64,000 nucleotides of DNA from Melitaea cinxia (GCF_905220565.1 NC_059420.1:1178001-1242000), one strand, 5' to 3'. Shown: positions 23,601-32,329, counted from the stretch's first letter. Notes: generated from the sequence alone by a model not told the origin. A program made the numbers and translations.

Positions 23601-26600
23601 ATCGAACCCGGAATTGCTAGTTTTGGTGTGATATAATTTTTTTTTCATCACAACACTACTACTATTTACTTTACTTAATTTACACCTAATATTATTTTAG
23701 ACTGTACGATACAAGAGCACAAAGACGACCCGTGTGCAATGTGGAGTTTGAGTCGATGGCTGCGACTTGCATGGCACCTGGGTTCGATGATCAGTGAGTT
23801 ACCTTTCCAATGTATATAACCAACCAAATGTACCTATTTTAATAAAAAGTCACAGACTTAGATTACAGTTTACGTTGAACGGAGATGACAAAATTTACTC
23901 TATTTAAATTAATTCATTAAAATCACGCCCTTATGTAGTGTTGTGTTCCTGTGGTGAGTGAGGTGAGCATTTCAGCCTATACAGTCCACTGCTGGACATA
24001 GGCCTCCACAAGTTCGCGCCAAAAATGGCGTGAATTCATGTTTTTTGCCCATAGTCACCACGCTGGGCAGGCGGGTTGGTGACCGCAGGGCTGGCTTTGT
24101 CGCACCGAAGACGCTGCTGTCTGTCTTCAGCCTGTGTATTTTAAAGCTAGCAGTTGGATAATTATCCCTCCATCGGTTGGCTTTTTAAGTTCCAAGGCAG
24201 TAGTGGAACTGTGTTATCCCTTAGTCGCCCCTTACGACACCCACGGGAAGAGAGGGGGTGGCTATATTCTTAATAGATAATCTCGCCACACAACTTAAAA
24301 GATAATCTCGTGTAAAGTGTAAGAAGCATACGTCTCACCTGATGGTAAGTGGTTACCGTCGCCTATAGACGCCTGCAACACCACAAGCATCGCAATTGCG
24401 TTGCGGTCCCTACCACTTACCATCAGCTATGCCGGACTCTTTTTACCTAGTGGTATGTAAAATAATATTTTCTTCCTCAGTCACGTTCTGGTAGGCTTCG
24501 GTCGTGGTCAGCTCCAGCAAGTAGACCTTCGGAGAGGAAAACCGGACAAGGGATACAAGGGGGCAGTAGGTGCGGTTACCAGTGTTGTGGGGGTGGGGGG
24601 TAAAGTGGTCAGCGTTAGCCTCGACCGGCATCTCAGGGTCCACAGGGCTGATAGCAAGGAGATGATATACAAGGTTAGAGAATTTTATCCACATTCTTGA
24701 AATTAGATTTATCTGTAAACTGTATACAGTCAAAACAAAAAACCTTCCGTAGCTTAATTGGCTAGAGACTGAAACGGTCTTTCAGAGATGCAGGTTCGAT
24801 TCCCGCTGGAACGATAGATTTTTGATATGATATTAAAAATGTTTAAAGACAAAAAAAATTTAGATTTTAACTAGCTGACCCGCTAAACACTATTAAAAAA
24901 TAGGGGTTGATCGTAGAGGGTTAAAAATTTAGGGTTGTATGTATTTTTTATTGTTGTATCACAAAATAAATAAATAAAAAAAATAATTTATATAAAAATT
25001 AAATAAAAATAATTTAGGGGTGGACTACTCTTAACATTTAGGAGGATGAAAAATAGACGTTGTTCGATTCTCAGAGCTACCCAATATGCACACAAAATTT
25101 CATGAGAAACGGTCAAGCCGTTTCGGAGGAGTATTGTAACTAACATTGTGACACGAGAATTTTATATATTAGATTTATTTAGGGCTCGTGTCACTGGTTG
25201 TGGATGAAGTTTATCCTACACTTAAGTTACGAATAGGCTTTTACTAAAAGGCTATACACATTAAATAAGTGTTATCCAAAACTGGTCTAACAGACCCTTA
25301 GTATATTATTAAACACATTATACAGTACTAATGTTTTGCGATAGTCGACATTCTAAATGATAAAAAATGTAGGCTATAATACTTCCATCTGTGACTTTAA
25401 CGAGTTATAAATTAATTATCACAAAAATCAGATATTTAATTTATATAATAATTTCTGTTTTTCAGCAATATTTAACATCAAAGCTGACAGGAGTGCTAGT
25501 CCAGACCGCGACCTCTACGCCTCTTAAGAGAGGTGACCCAGAGGTCAAGGAAGAGGACGAGGTGGTCGAGGAGGTCGAGGTCAAAGAAGAGGATATGGAT
25601 GACCTCTTTGATAATATGGAAACTGTTGGGTGAGTAAAGGAATGTTTTTTTTTAATATATATTTTACGTGAATTATAATAATTGTGTTGTTTACGAATAC
25701 AAAAAGAATCATTAAAATCGTTACAGCTAGTATAAAGTTATGAGGTCAGCCGACGTCATTTCCTAATCCAAGCGAATGCTGGGATAAAAAGTGGCCTATG
25801 TTTTATTCTGGATCGCCAACTACCTATATTCCGAGTTTCATTGAAAAAAAAATCCAGTAGTTTTTGCGTGAAAGTGTAACTAACAGACATCCATTCTCAG
25901 AAACTTTTGCTCATATAACTCACTAGCTTCTGCCCGCGTGGAATAGGAACAATTCTGTCATACACGACTTAACTGTTTACGCAGCGCACTACGCAAGCAG
26001 GGGAACCTCTCAAAAGGAACAAGAAAACCTCGATTTTGAAACATTCTTCATTGATACTCCGCTTCTATTAGTCTTAGCGTGATGACATATAGCCTATAGC
26101 CTTCCTCGATAAATGACCTATCTAACACTCAAAGAATTTTTCAAATCGGAGTAGTAGTTCCTGAGATTAGTGCGTTCAAACAAACTCTTCAGCTTTATAA
26201 TATTCGTATATATTAATAACACGCAAGATTCTCACTGATTGACTAGCCTGTACTCCCAACTTTGTTTACGTTTTTTTTTTCTTAAATTGATTTTTATGAG
26301 TATCGGAAAAATCACCAAAATGGGCAAAGTAAAAAAATATTTTGCGTCACACGAATTTCACGATTTTTTGACCGCTCGCGCGCTCCTTCGTTCTTGTCAC
26401 AGATGGTCATATTTATGAGACCCAAGTCTAGTGTCACAGATGGTCATATTTATGAGACCTCTAACTACTAGTGTAACGTCACAAATATTCCACTTTTAGA
26501 CGTATTATTGTGTGTGCTGTGTGGCTACGGCACTAAAGAATTTAGCCACCCCCTCTCTTCCTGTGGGTGTCGTAAGAGGCGACTAAGGGATAACAAGGTT

Positions 26601-27273
26601 CCACAACCGCCTTGGAACTTAAGAAACCGACCGAAGGCGGGATAACCATCCAACTTCTGGCTTTGAAATACACAGGCCGAAGACGGGCAGCAGCGTCTTC
26701 GGTGCGACAAAGCCAGCCCTGCGGTCACCAACCCGCCTGCCCAGCGTGGTGACTATGGGCAAAACACATGAGTTCACGTTATTTTTGGCGTGAACTTGTG
26801 GAGGCCTATGTCCAGCAGTGGACTGTATAGGCTGTAATGATGATGATGATGAGACGTATTATTATTAAATTGAAACATCAGTTTCGAAATTATACTCGTA
26901 TTTATTGTCATTTAACTAACAATTGGATATATTTTGAAATGCGATGTCACAAAATTTTGGCCGCCTTTTCACACTCCTTTAACGTGTGACGTAATATTTG
27001 GATGGCCCCATATGGAAATCATTTTTTATTTTTTTTATAACTAACTTTAAATTTAATTACAGTGATAAACCACGAAAGAAACGTAAAGAAGATGCAGAAG
27101 CGACAGAAGCTAAGAAGATGAAGCCGTCCACAGAGGGCAGCACCGTTGAAATAGAAAACGAAGACCCAGAAGAGAAGATCGTGAAACTTCTCAAGAGCAC
27201 GGAGAAGCAAAAGAAGAAAATGGAGAAGAAGAAGCGGGAGAAGAAGGCGAAGAGCGTTTTTCATAATGCTTAA
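17625..27273 (+). CDS. WDR74: WD repeat-containing protein 74 (ribosome biogenesis)
   Basis: Nucleolar WD40 protein, homologue of yeast Nsa1, needed for pre-60S maturation. Eight exons, all frames matching: 17625-17688, 18088-18242, 22037-22259, 23076-23247, 23701-23793, 24481-24673, 25466-25629, 27063-27273; 424 residues (human about 385). The propeller starts at FDIFVASKIGSFK. Blade signatures include SSGTVQIWSKK, ENELKVWRIG, RLYDTRAQRRPV and SVSLDRHLRVHRAD. Exon 6 carries GRGQLQQVDLRRGK, in the conserved late part of the family. The tail is acidic (KEEDEVVEEVEVKEED) then lysine-rich (KKMEKKKREKKAKS), as expected of a nucleolar protein. AATAAA directly follows the stop (27274). All large introns are swollen by LINE, SINE and MITE insertions. 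Coding sequence is intact. Confidence 0.93.
18305..20012 (+). mobile_element. 5'-truncated RTE-type LINE in WDR74 intron 2
   Basis: Starts abruptly inside the RT-upstream linker and runs to a short 3' end, GGGCAGGAAGATGATGAAAT, typical of RTE elements that end in a GATG-like tract. The endonuclease half is missing. The remaining frame has no stop for 557 codons, so the copy is young. Same strand as the host gene. Confidence 0.85.
18314..19987 (+). CDS. RTE-type reverse transcriptase, truncated
   Basis: 557-codon frame of a LINE reverse transcriptase. Domains in order: linker CIKDEAGKILTDDEEIKERW (residues about 20-40), thumb-side motif AVGPDGIPAEVWK (about 89-101), fingers SLVPIFKNKGDIQDCSSYRG, motif NQFGFMPGRGTTDAIF, first catalytic region FVDLEKAYDRVPRKVLWW, then LHQGSALSPYLFLLVMD, and the catalytic box CMLFADDVVLVGD. 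The C-terminus has the RTE signature AIGRPKKRWMDCVSEDM. All polymerase aspartates are present but the apurinic endonuclease is absent, so it cannot retrotranspose by itself. The first Met is only the first in-frame one; translation in the insect is unlikely because it sits in an intron. Confidence 0.85.
   Translation: MVRCVSREREMNARDVNHMKCIKDEAGKILTDDEEIKERWKRYFNNLMNEEIEWSGVLENVRSNEGMVKEVSIEEVKMAVQSMKNGKAVGPDGIPAEVWKFLKADGWKWLTLFFNKLLQEEVIPEEWCYSSLVPIFKNKGDIQDCSSYRGIKLMSHSMKIWEKVIARRMREECEVTQNQFGFMPGRGTTDAIFALRQLCEKYRLAQKDLHMVFVDLEKAYDRVPRKVLWWAMKGKGVPEKYVRLVQAMYDRASTHVRSEAGVTDKFSVAVSLHQGSALSPYLFLLVMDVLTSDIQEEAPWCMLFADDVVLVGDNVLEVQSRLGKWQERLEGAGLRISRSKTEHLFCDFSGSSGFSHIALDGVSLPVCSDFRYLGSLIQNDGNIDRDVKNRINAGWMKWRQVSGTACDPRMPLKLKGKIYKTIIRPVVMYGSECWATKVTDERRVHAAEMRMLRWMCGVTRKDRIRNEYIRGSLKVAPVTEKMRNNRLAWYGHVMRRDDRYVGKRMLGMNVEGRRAIGRPKKRWMDCVSEDMRKKGVSAGVTNNREEWKRKTCCAVPT
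20118..20436 (+). repeat. Interspersed repeat, family D
   Basis: ATATAAAATTCTCGTGTCAC at the left, GGTTTGACCGATTCTTAAGA inside, GCTGGTTCAGCTAGTATATA at the right. Relatives lie at 24870 (minus), 27331, 27705 and 33295. Non-coding, probably a non-autonomous element. In WDR74 intron 2. Confidence 0.7.
20565..20830 (+). repeat. Dispersed non-coding repeat
   Basis: ATACATACTAGCGATCCTCC to GACTTTGTTTTATACTATGT. Resembles a common lepidopteran dispersed repeat, with its conserved TAGTTTTAAAGATCTAAGCA block. No protein encoded. Confidence 0.5.
20929..21165 (+). mobile_element. tRNA-derived SINE head and body
   Basis: CCCGTTGGCGCAGTTTGTAG (A-box region) and GGGTTGTGGGTTCTATTCCC (B-box region) mark an RNA polymerase III promoter of tRNA type. 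An AT-rich body and poly-A stretch (21057-21071) follow. In WDR74 intron 2. Confidence 0.7.
21226..21492. repeat. Short relative of the 1618-2362 element
   Basis: Begins TTGTGTTTGCTCGCAAACGA, shares TTTCCCTCGATTTCTCTGGG and CAAAAAAAGAATTATC with the larger copy, and ends in TTTTTAAAGTCGGCTAAAAA. Lacks the 142-bp tandem block. Confidence 0.65.
21571..21596 (+). repeat. AATAC pentanucleotide microsatellite
   Basis: About five uninterrupted copies of AATAC. Confidence 0.9.
21776..21982 (+). repeat. Interspersed repeat, family B
   Basis: TACGCTTGACTTGGGGAG, GCGTTACGAAAAGTGTGATC, GTCGTGTGGTCTAAAGC and a poly-T tail. It ends about 50 bases before WDR74 exon 3 (22037), so its T tract lies close to that splice acceptor. 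Confidence 0.75.
22266..22452 (-). mobile_element. SINE body, family C
   Basis: Inverted copy: CAGCCTGTAATATCCCATGT at the left, AACGTGCTCTCCGAGGCACG at the right. It starts only six bases after the donor of WDR74 exon 3. Confidence 0.8.
22600..22870. repeat. Probable dispersed repeat in WDR74 intron 3
   Basis: CACCGCTGGGTTTTAGTGGG and neighbouring GC-richer sequence differ from the AT-rich background and look like a LINE 3' end, but I find no second copy in the window. Confidence 0.3.
23345..23635 (-). mobile_element. SINE, family C, diverged
   Basis: CAGCCTGTTACACTGCTAGG, CTTAATCCACCACGCTGCTT and AGCGGAATCGAACCCGGA (inverted B box) show an old tRNA-SINE on the minus strand in WDR74 intron 4. 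Confidence 0.7.
23966..24265 (-). mobile_element. Short retroposon with GATG-type LINE tail, inverted
   Basis: Reverse complement of the element at 26510-26851: TTTCAGCCTATACAGTCCAC, ACCACGCTGGGCAGGCGGGT, GGGAAGAGAGGGGGTGGCTA. It interrupts a family A fragment (TGTTCCTGTGGTGAGTGAGG) in WDR74 intron 5. Confidence 0.75.
24305..24415 (-). repeat. Family A fragment
   Basis: CATACGTCTCACCTGATGGT through AACACCACAAGCATCGCAAT. Just upstream of WDR74 exon 6. Confidence 0.65.
24743..24814 (+). tRNA. tRNA-like sequence, probably decayed
   Basis: Seventy-two bases can be laid on a tRNA cloverleaf: acceptor CCTTCCG/TGGAACG with one mismatch, anticodon stem CTGAA/TTCAG perfect, T arm GCAGG TTCGATT CCCGC with one mismatch, and a TTTTTG run shortly after. 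The loop would show GGT (Thr), but position 33 is C instead of U and the D stem pairs poorly. More likely a tRNA pseudogene or SINE head than a working gene. In WDR74 intron 6. Confidence 0.3.
24870..25175 (-). repeat. Interspersed repeat, family D
   Basis: AACTAGCTGACCCGCTAAAC at the left to ACATTGTGACACGAGAATTT at the right: a complete inverted copy of the family D consensus. Confidence 0.75.
25685..26225 (+). repeat. Two adjoining dispersed non-coding repeats
   Basis: 25685-25925 contains GGGATAAAAAGTGGCCTATG and GTTTTTGCGTGAAAGTGTAA; 25925-26225 contains ACTAGCTTCTGCCCGCGTGG and AAATCGGAGTAGTAGTTCCT. Both are typical blocks of old lepidopteran LINE or SINE tails. No protein encoded. Confidence 0.5.
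26285..27015 (+). repeat. Dispersed repeat split by a younger insertion
   Basis: Left half contains GCGTCACACGAATTTCACGA and a duplicated CACAGATGGTCATATTTATG; right half contains CACAAAATTTTGGCCGCC, GTGACGTAATATTTGGATGG and CCCC. The same two halves occur at 33065-33160 and 34535-34690, again with unrelated elements between them. Confidence 0.7.
26510..26851 (+). mobile_element. Short retroposon with (GATG)n tail and perfect target duplication
   Basis: Starts GTGTGTGCTGTGTGGCTACG, runs through CGCCTGCCCAGCGTGGTGAC and GAGGCCTATGTCCAGCAGTG, and ends in (GAT)n. AGACGTATTATT flanks it on both sides (26498-26509 and 26852-26863), so the insertion is defined to the base. The tail resembles that of RTE LINEs, which probably mobilised it. 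Confidence 0.85.
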
Positions 27274-27279
27274 AATAAA
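27274..27279 (+). terminator. Polyadenylation signal of WDR74
   Basis: AATAAA starts immediately after the TAA stop codon. Confidence 0.55.
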
Positions 27280-27330
27280 TTATGTTTATGAAATAAGTTT
27301 TTTTAATTATACCTTTTTTTTTTAAATCTA

Positions 27331-27540
27331 TATCTAATATATAAAATTCTCGGGTCGCGGTGTTTGTAGTTAAACTCCTCCGAAACGGCTTGACCGATTC
27401 TCATGAAATTTTGTGTACATATTGGGTAGGTCTGAGAATCGAACAACATCTATTTTTCATCCAATTAAGATAACGGGGAGGGGGGTTGAGAAAGTTAATA
27501 ACATATATGGCAAAACAACGTTTGCGGGGCAGCTAGTTAA
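27331..27540 (+). repeat. Interspersed repeat, family D
   Basis: AATATATAAAATTCTCGGGT at the left, GTTTGCGGGGCAGCTAGTTA at the right; a shorter family member downstream of WDR74. Confidence 0.75.
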
Positions 27541-27704
27541 TATTATAAAAAGTGAAAGTTTTCAAATTCGTTTCTTTTTAGGGGGTAATCTTCGCAAATA
27601 CTGATCCAATAACGAAATTCTTTAACTAATAGAAAGCTAAACAATTCAGGAGTGACATAGGCTATATTTTATTGTGATTGTGACAAAAAACTCAGTGAAA
27701 AATC

Positions 27705-28130
27705 TTATATACAAAATTCTCGTGTAACGATGATAGTGATTTGGGGGTGTGAGGAACAGAGTGTAAAGTTCTTCATCCACCCTCGCAAAGGGATGATCCT
27801 CCAACCAGTTGGGTGTTGTCTGGTGGGCTAACGCCCCAAAGGTTGTTGTCGGATTCTTGTATATATTATACTTAATCGCTCTGATAACTTTGATATTGCG
27901 ATGTAGGATAGGTCAGTTATAAGTTACATAGTCGTATGTCGCGCGATAGATGTCGCCACAGTTACAATACTCCTCCGACGCGGCTGGACTGATTTTATAT
28001 GAAATCTTGTGTGCATATCGGGTCGGTGTGAGAATCCGCCAACATCAATTTTTTATACAGCTCAGTTATAAGGGGGTGGGGGTTTAAAAACATATATGGC
28101 TAAACAGCGTTTGCGGGGTCAGCTAGTAAT
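27705..28130 (+). repeat. Family D element interrupted by the 2936-type repeat
   Basis: CAAAATTCTCGTGTAACGAT begins the element, 27740-27925 is the second copy of the repeat at 2936-3130, and ACAATACTCCTCCGACGCGG ... GGGGTCAGCTAGTAATAAGC resumes and closes it. Confidence 0.7.
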
Positions 28131-28171
28131 AAGCTATAAAGCAGAGTATAGCCCATAATAACAAAGCAACA

Positions 28172-28280
28172 ACCTTAAATCCCGCATTGGAGCAGCGTGG
28201 TGGATTAAGCTCTGATCCTTCTCCTACATGGGGAAAGAGGCCTATGCCCAGTAGTGGGACATTACAGGCTGAAACGTAAC
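28172..28280 (+). mobile_element. SINE 3' part, family C
   Basis: CCCGCATTGGAGCAGCGTGG to GACATTACAGGCTGAAACG. Tail portion only. Confidence 0.75.
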
Positions 28281-28379
28281 CTTAAATCCTATCTAATATA
28301 TCGTAACATTAATCGTCGTGTGTAGTTGTTGTGACAGAAGCTAGTATTTTCATACAGGGCACATGACTGAACTCCACTG

Positions 28380-28458
28380 CGAACTGGCGGATATATTCCA
28401 TATTATTAGTAACGATCGCTACCAGGTGTTTATGACAGCAACCGGAACAGACTGCTTA
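28380..28458 (-). mobile_element. Left half of a SINE split by the Harbinger element
   Basis: CGGATATATTCCATATTATT through CAGACTGCTTA matches inverted family C. The continuation CGTGCTCTCTGAGACACGGT lies on the far side of the transposon at 32045-32100. Confidence 0.8.
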
Positions 28459-28941
28459 AAGGCCGGCGCCCATTGCCGGCACGGCACGGTGCGTCATAGC
28501 AAAGGATTTTAACACTAATTAAGTTATTTTGAACCTTATTTCAATGAGTTTAGAATTTATGTTACTTTATTTTGGTACCACGATGCCGCAACGTGCCGCA
28601 GGATGCTGCGGCATGACACGACACGCCACAGAATGCGGCGGCATGACGTGTCTTGCTTTTTCATTCCACGGGATGACGCGGCGCGCCATTGCATCCCGCG
28701 AGACGTGTGGGTCACTTTGGGGTCGAGGAATTATGATTGCTAGATAGTTGAAATAAGGTTGAAACTTGTGCAGCATTTCGGTGGGGCGCAGTCCGGTCTG
28801 TGCGCGGGGGCAAGGGAGGGAGAAAACACACTGGCGCGCGCCATTTTATGTCTGTCTCTCACAACACTGACTGCGCATGAAAAGTGATTAGCACGTGCGT
28901 ACGCGATATAATAATATTACTTTCACGTAAAATACGGAAAA

Positions 28942-31169
28942 ATGGATGAAGAAAAGCTTATTAATCTGGTTCGTTCGCATGAGTGTATCTACAATGTGTC
29001 CTCCCGTTTCTACATGGATCAACATATGAAAAGGAACGCATGGCTGAAAATTGCAGAAGAAATGAATAAAACCCGTAAGTTATTTTTTACTTATTTATTG
29101 TCAAAAACAGAAGCTAACATCTATTAACAATTTTATTTTGCCAGTACACGTTACCAACATTAGAAAAATATTCCGTGAAACAATCTCTTACAACCATCCC
29201 TTCGAGATTGTTGAACACTGTATCATTGGTTCTATCGATTGCATTATTAGTATTAGAGCTAAGCGCCTCCATAGAATGACCATCAATGATAAAGTTATGC
29301 AAACACGTGCTTGCTAGTATGATGTTGTTAATGTACTTTGGTTGAACTTTTATACCTTTTTGAAATAATTCAAATCTTTCTTGTAACATCCCAAAAGCAT
29401 TTTCTACAATACGCCGTGCTCTACTTAAGCGATAATTGAATATCCTTTTTTTTTCATCATTTAAAAGATGTGAGGGGTATGGTCTCATAATATTTTCTGT
29501 TAGTGGAAAGGCTTCATCGGCGACAAATACGTGGGGTAATTTTTGAGTTGAATGTGGTAAAGCCTTTTCCGGTGGTATGCATAAAAACCCATTACGTAGT
29601 TTCGAACCAAATTTAGAGCTTTGGAGTATACCGCCATCGCTATTTCGACCATATGCTCCGACATCTACAATCACAAATTTGTATTTTGCATCCACGACAG
29701 CTAATAAAACGATGCTAAAAAACTTCTTGTAGTTGATATACATACTTCCACTGTTATTAGGAGCTCTAATCTTGAAATGCTTACCATCTATTGCCCCAAT
29801 GCAGTTAGGAAAATTCCAAAATTTATCAAAGTCGGTTGCAATTGACTGCCATTGTTGGCTCGTGGGTTTCGGCAATGCAGTCGACCTTAATACAGTAAAT
29901 ATTGCTTTACAGGTTTCGTGGACTATATTACGCACGGTAGTGAATCCCATACGATAGCTAAAAGCTAAAGACTTAAAAGAAGCTCCTGTAATTAAATACC
30001 TGTAACAAAACAAAAAAAAAATCATTAAGCCGGGTCTAGACATGTATTATTTGCACGATCCGATCACCGTATCCGCGTATCATGATCGCATATGTGGACG
30101 GGTAAACGCGTCATTACCCGTCCACATATGCGATCATGATCATGATCATTACATACATACATATGCGATCATGATACGCATCGAGGATACGAATACGGTG
30201 ATCGGATCGTGCAAATGATACATGTCTGGACCCGGCTTTAGTAAACGACTTAAAAGCGTGTGTTATTTGAAATACTTCATTCTTGTTACAGATGAAGAAT
30301 GCCAGAAGGCGTGGAGCTGCCTTCGTAACAATTATAGAAAAGCCTTAAAAAACAGGGTGTACAAAAGCGGTGACGCTGCCAAAAAGAGACGACCAATTAA
30401 ATTTGAAAAGGAACTTGAATTTCTGCAAAAGTTTTTTCAAGATAGACCTCAGCTCTCAAATTTAGACTCTTCTTCCGAAGATACACAGCTTTCCGAAGAT
30501 ACGCAGCATATTGAAAATACACAACCTCCCGAAACAGCATCAACTGTTCCTTTTCCTGGAGCACAATCACCTATATCTCCAATGTCGTTTTTATCACAGG
30601 CATCAGATTCTAGACCAGTTAGACATGATCGTCAGCGATCATACATGTCATCGGAAGCACAGCATACGGAAACAACAGCAGAAATATTAAAAAAATACAT
30701 TGAAAACCAAAAAAAGGAACAACATCCTATGGAGATATTTTTTCAGGCAATGGCGGCAACAGCGAAGACTTTGTCACCAAAATTACAAGCTGAAATAAAA
30801 CGCGATGTTTTACATATTGTTACTGATGCAGAAATAAAGCATTTGGAAAATGTGGAGTTAACTTCAGTTGTGCAGCCAAGTCGTCCTTCAACATCAAGTT
30901 CAGGATTCGATATTTCAAATGAATTACATTCATCTCAGCAATACGTACCAACTTCTGTTGCCAGAACCCATAATACAATAATCGAAAGATCAAATCCTTT
31001 ACACAATTTTTGTTCATTTAGTAAGGCCGAACAACAATATAACACCGAACCAAACTATGGTGCTACACATATAGAATACATACCTACTGCTATATCCAGA
31101 CGTCATAATAATAATGATATACATGACAATAACTCCAATAGTGAATTGGCGGACTATGAAAATTCATAA
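28942..31169 (+). CDS. MADF-BESS DNA-binding protein of the Harbinger element
   Basis: Two exons, 28942-29074 and 30292-31169, joined ACC C|AT; 336 residues. The N-terminal MADF (Myb/SANT-like) domain runs from EEKLINLVRSHECIYNVSS through AWLKIAEEMNKT and, after the intron, HEECQKAWSCLRNNYRKAL to FEKELEFLQKFF. A Ser/Thr/Gln-rich middle follows, then a BESS motif MEIFFQAMAATAKTLSPKLQ at about residues 185-205. Autonomous PIF/Harbinger elements carry such a partner to import and guide the transposase. Its intron (29075-30291) contains transposase exon 2 on the opposite strand. A host origin (domesticated MADF protein) is less likely given its place between the inverted repeats. Confidence 0.87.
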
Positions 31170-31841
31170 AATTTTATAATACTTTCATTTTTGTCATAAT
31201 GTACTGTAGGTACACAACTGGATTGATGGTCAAGTGCCACCATGTAGCAGTTGTGGTAGATAGCTGATTATAAAAATAAATAATTACTAAATATATCAAG
31301 ACTTTTAATTTAATATTAGTAAATGCTCCGTGGTGTCACCTGCCGCTCATGAGCGCATGTCTTGCTTCCATGAGCGCGAACACAGAATACCCTTATACAA
31401 TTACCTTAATGACAAACAGCTATCCACATACCATAACTTAGATTGTAATATATAATAGCTAGAACAAGTTAGCTGGGAAGCTGTATGTATTACGCGTTGG
31501 TATATGAATCATTGTAATGTAATATATACTTACCTTAAACATACAGACAATCTCTCGGTAACAGGTATAGGCGATCGAAAATTAGTTTTGTTTTTCTTTA
31601 TATGCGATTTTAGCAAATGACTTAACTTTTCAAATTTTTCATAGTCCATTCTGTAATAATCATAGAATTTTCGCATGTCGTATCTCAAATCATTAAACAA
31701 GTTGCTGAATTCACCATTTGTAGATCTTGTTCTCCATAAATTATGCACCCAGAATTGTCTTTTCGTCAAATTAGCACTTCTTATTTGTCTCTCTTCATCT
31801 TCAGCTAGAAGTGCTATTAAAACTAAATCCCAGTCAACCAT
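29114..31841 (-). CDS. PIF/Harbinger transposase (HARBI1-like, DDE superfamily 4)
   Basis: Two exons on the minus strand, 31841-31534 and 29999-29114, joined TTA AG|G TAT; 397 residues (HARBI1 is about 350). Exon 1 holds the helical N-terminus (MVDWDLVLIALLAEDEER ... FEKLSHLLKSHI). Exon 2 starts YLITGASFKSLAFSYRMG, a helix-turn-helix-like segment, then the catalytic core: first Asp in CIGAIDGKHFKIRAP, the DVGAYGRNSDGG block, second Asp in VFVADEAFPL, and Glu in ARRIVENAFGMLQERF. All three acidic residues are present and there is no stop. The 1.5-kb intron contains the larger MADF exon on the other strand. The start is chosen at MVDWDL because upstream codons fall in the subterminal repeats. 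Confidence 0.9.
30026..30240. mobile_element. MITE inside the shared intron of the Harbinger element
   Basis: Long imperfect palindrome: left arm AAGCCGGGTCTAGACATGTA to CATATGTGGACGG, right arm ending TACATGTCTGGACCCGGCTT. The arms pair over about 65 bases. TA flanks both ends. Non-coding; inserted in, or part of, the overlap of the two Harbinger introns. Confidence 0.75.
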
Positions 31842-32044
31842 AACGACACAACCAAAATCGAACACGCGCGGAGCAAAACTGATGGATGCCAGAGTGACTG
31901 GGCTTTCAGAAGGATGCCACGGCATGCCACGGAACGCCACGGGATGCCGCAGCACGCCGCGGGATGTTACAGCACGCCGCGGGTTGCCTCTGCACAACCT
32001 GCCGTGCCATGCCGTGCCACGCCGTCAGTGGGCGCCGGCCTTTA

Positions 32045-32100
32045 CGTGCTCTCTGAGACACGGTGGGGAGACCCACAAGGTTACCCAGACTGGAAAGAAG
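32045..32100 (-). mobile_element. Right half of the split SINE
   Basis: CGTGCTCTCTGAGACACGGT and GAGACCCACAAGG continue the SINE broken at 28458. Confidence 0.75.
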
Positions 32101-32139
32101 TTTTTTTTACAAATACCAATATAATTATGGTAGAATATC

Positions 32140-32255
32140 TGCTATATCCGCCAACCCGCATTGGAGCAGCGTGGTGGATTAAGCTCTGATCCTTCTCCTA
32201 CATGGGGAAAGAGGCCTATGCCCAGTAGTGGGATATTACAGGCTGAAGCGTATCT
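32140..32255 (+). mobile_element. SINE 3' part, family C
   Basis: TATCCGCCAACCCGCATTGG to ATATTACAGGCTGAAGCG. Confidence 0.8.
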
Positions 32256-32329
32256 GCTGTAAAATGATAAAGCTTTTTGATAAGTTAAATATACTTTATT
32301 TAATAATAATAATAAAAAAACGAGTTGCT

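Larger units (their letters stand above)
28460..32041. mobile_element. PIF/Harbinger DNA transposon, apparently complete
   Basis: 3.6-kb element with 13-bp perfect terminal inverted repeats (AGGCCGGCGCCCA at both ends, then a diverging GGCACGGCACGG stretch) and GC-rich subterminal repeats (28584-28700 and 31905-32010, built on GCCACGG/GCCGCGG motifs). TTA sits on both sides (28456-28458 and 32042-32044), as expected for the 3-bp TWA target of this superfamily, though the left junction has one extra A. It encodes the two proteins of autonomous PIF/Harbinger elements, a DDE transposase and a DNA-binding partner, and both reading frames are intact. It splits a SINE, so it is younger than that SINE. 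Confidence 0.9.

Noticed and set aside
29733..29957. Plus-strand open frame inside the transposase exon
   Set aside because: Shadow of the minus-strand transposase; no protein features.
28942..31169. MADF-BESS gene as a host transcription factor
   Set aside because: It lies between the transposon's inverted repeats, interlocked with the transposase, which is the expected second protein of an autonomous PIF/Harbinger element.
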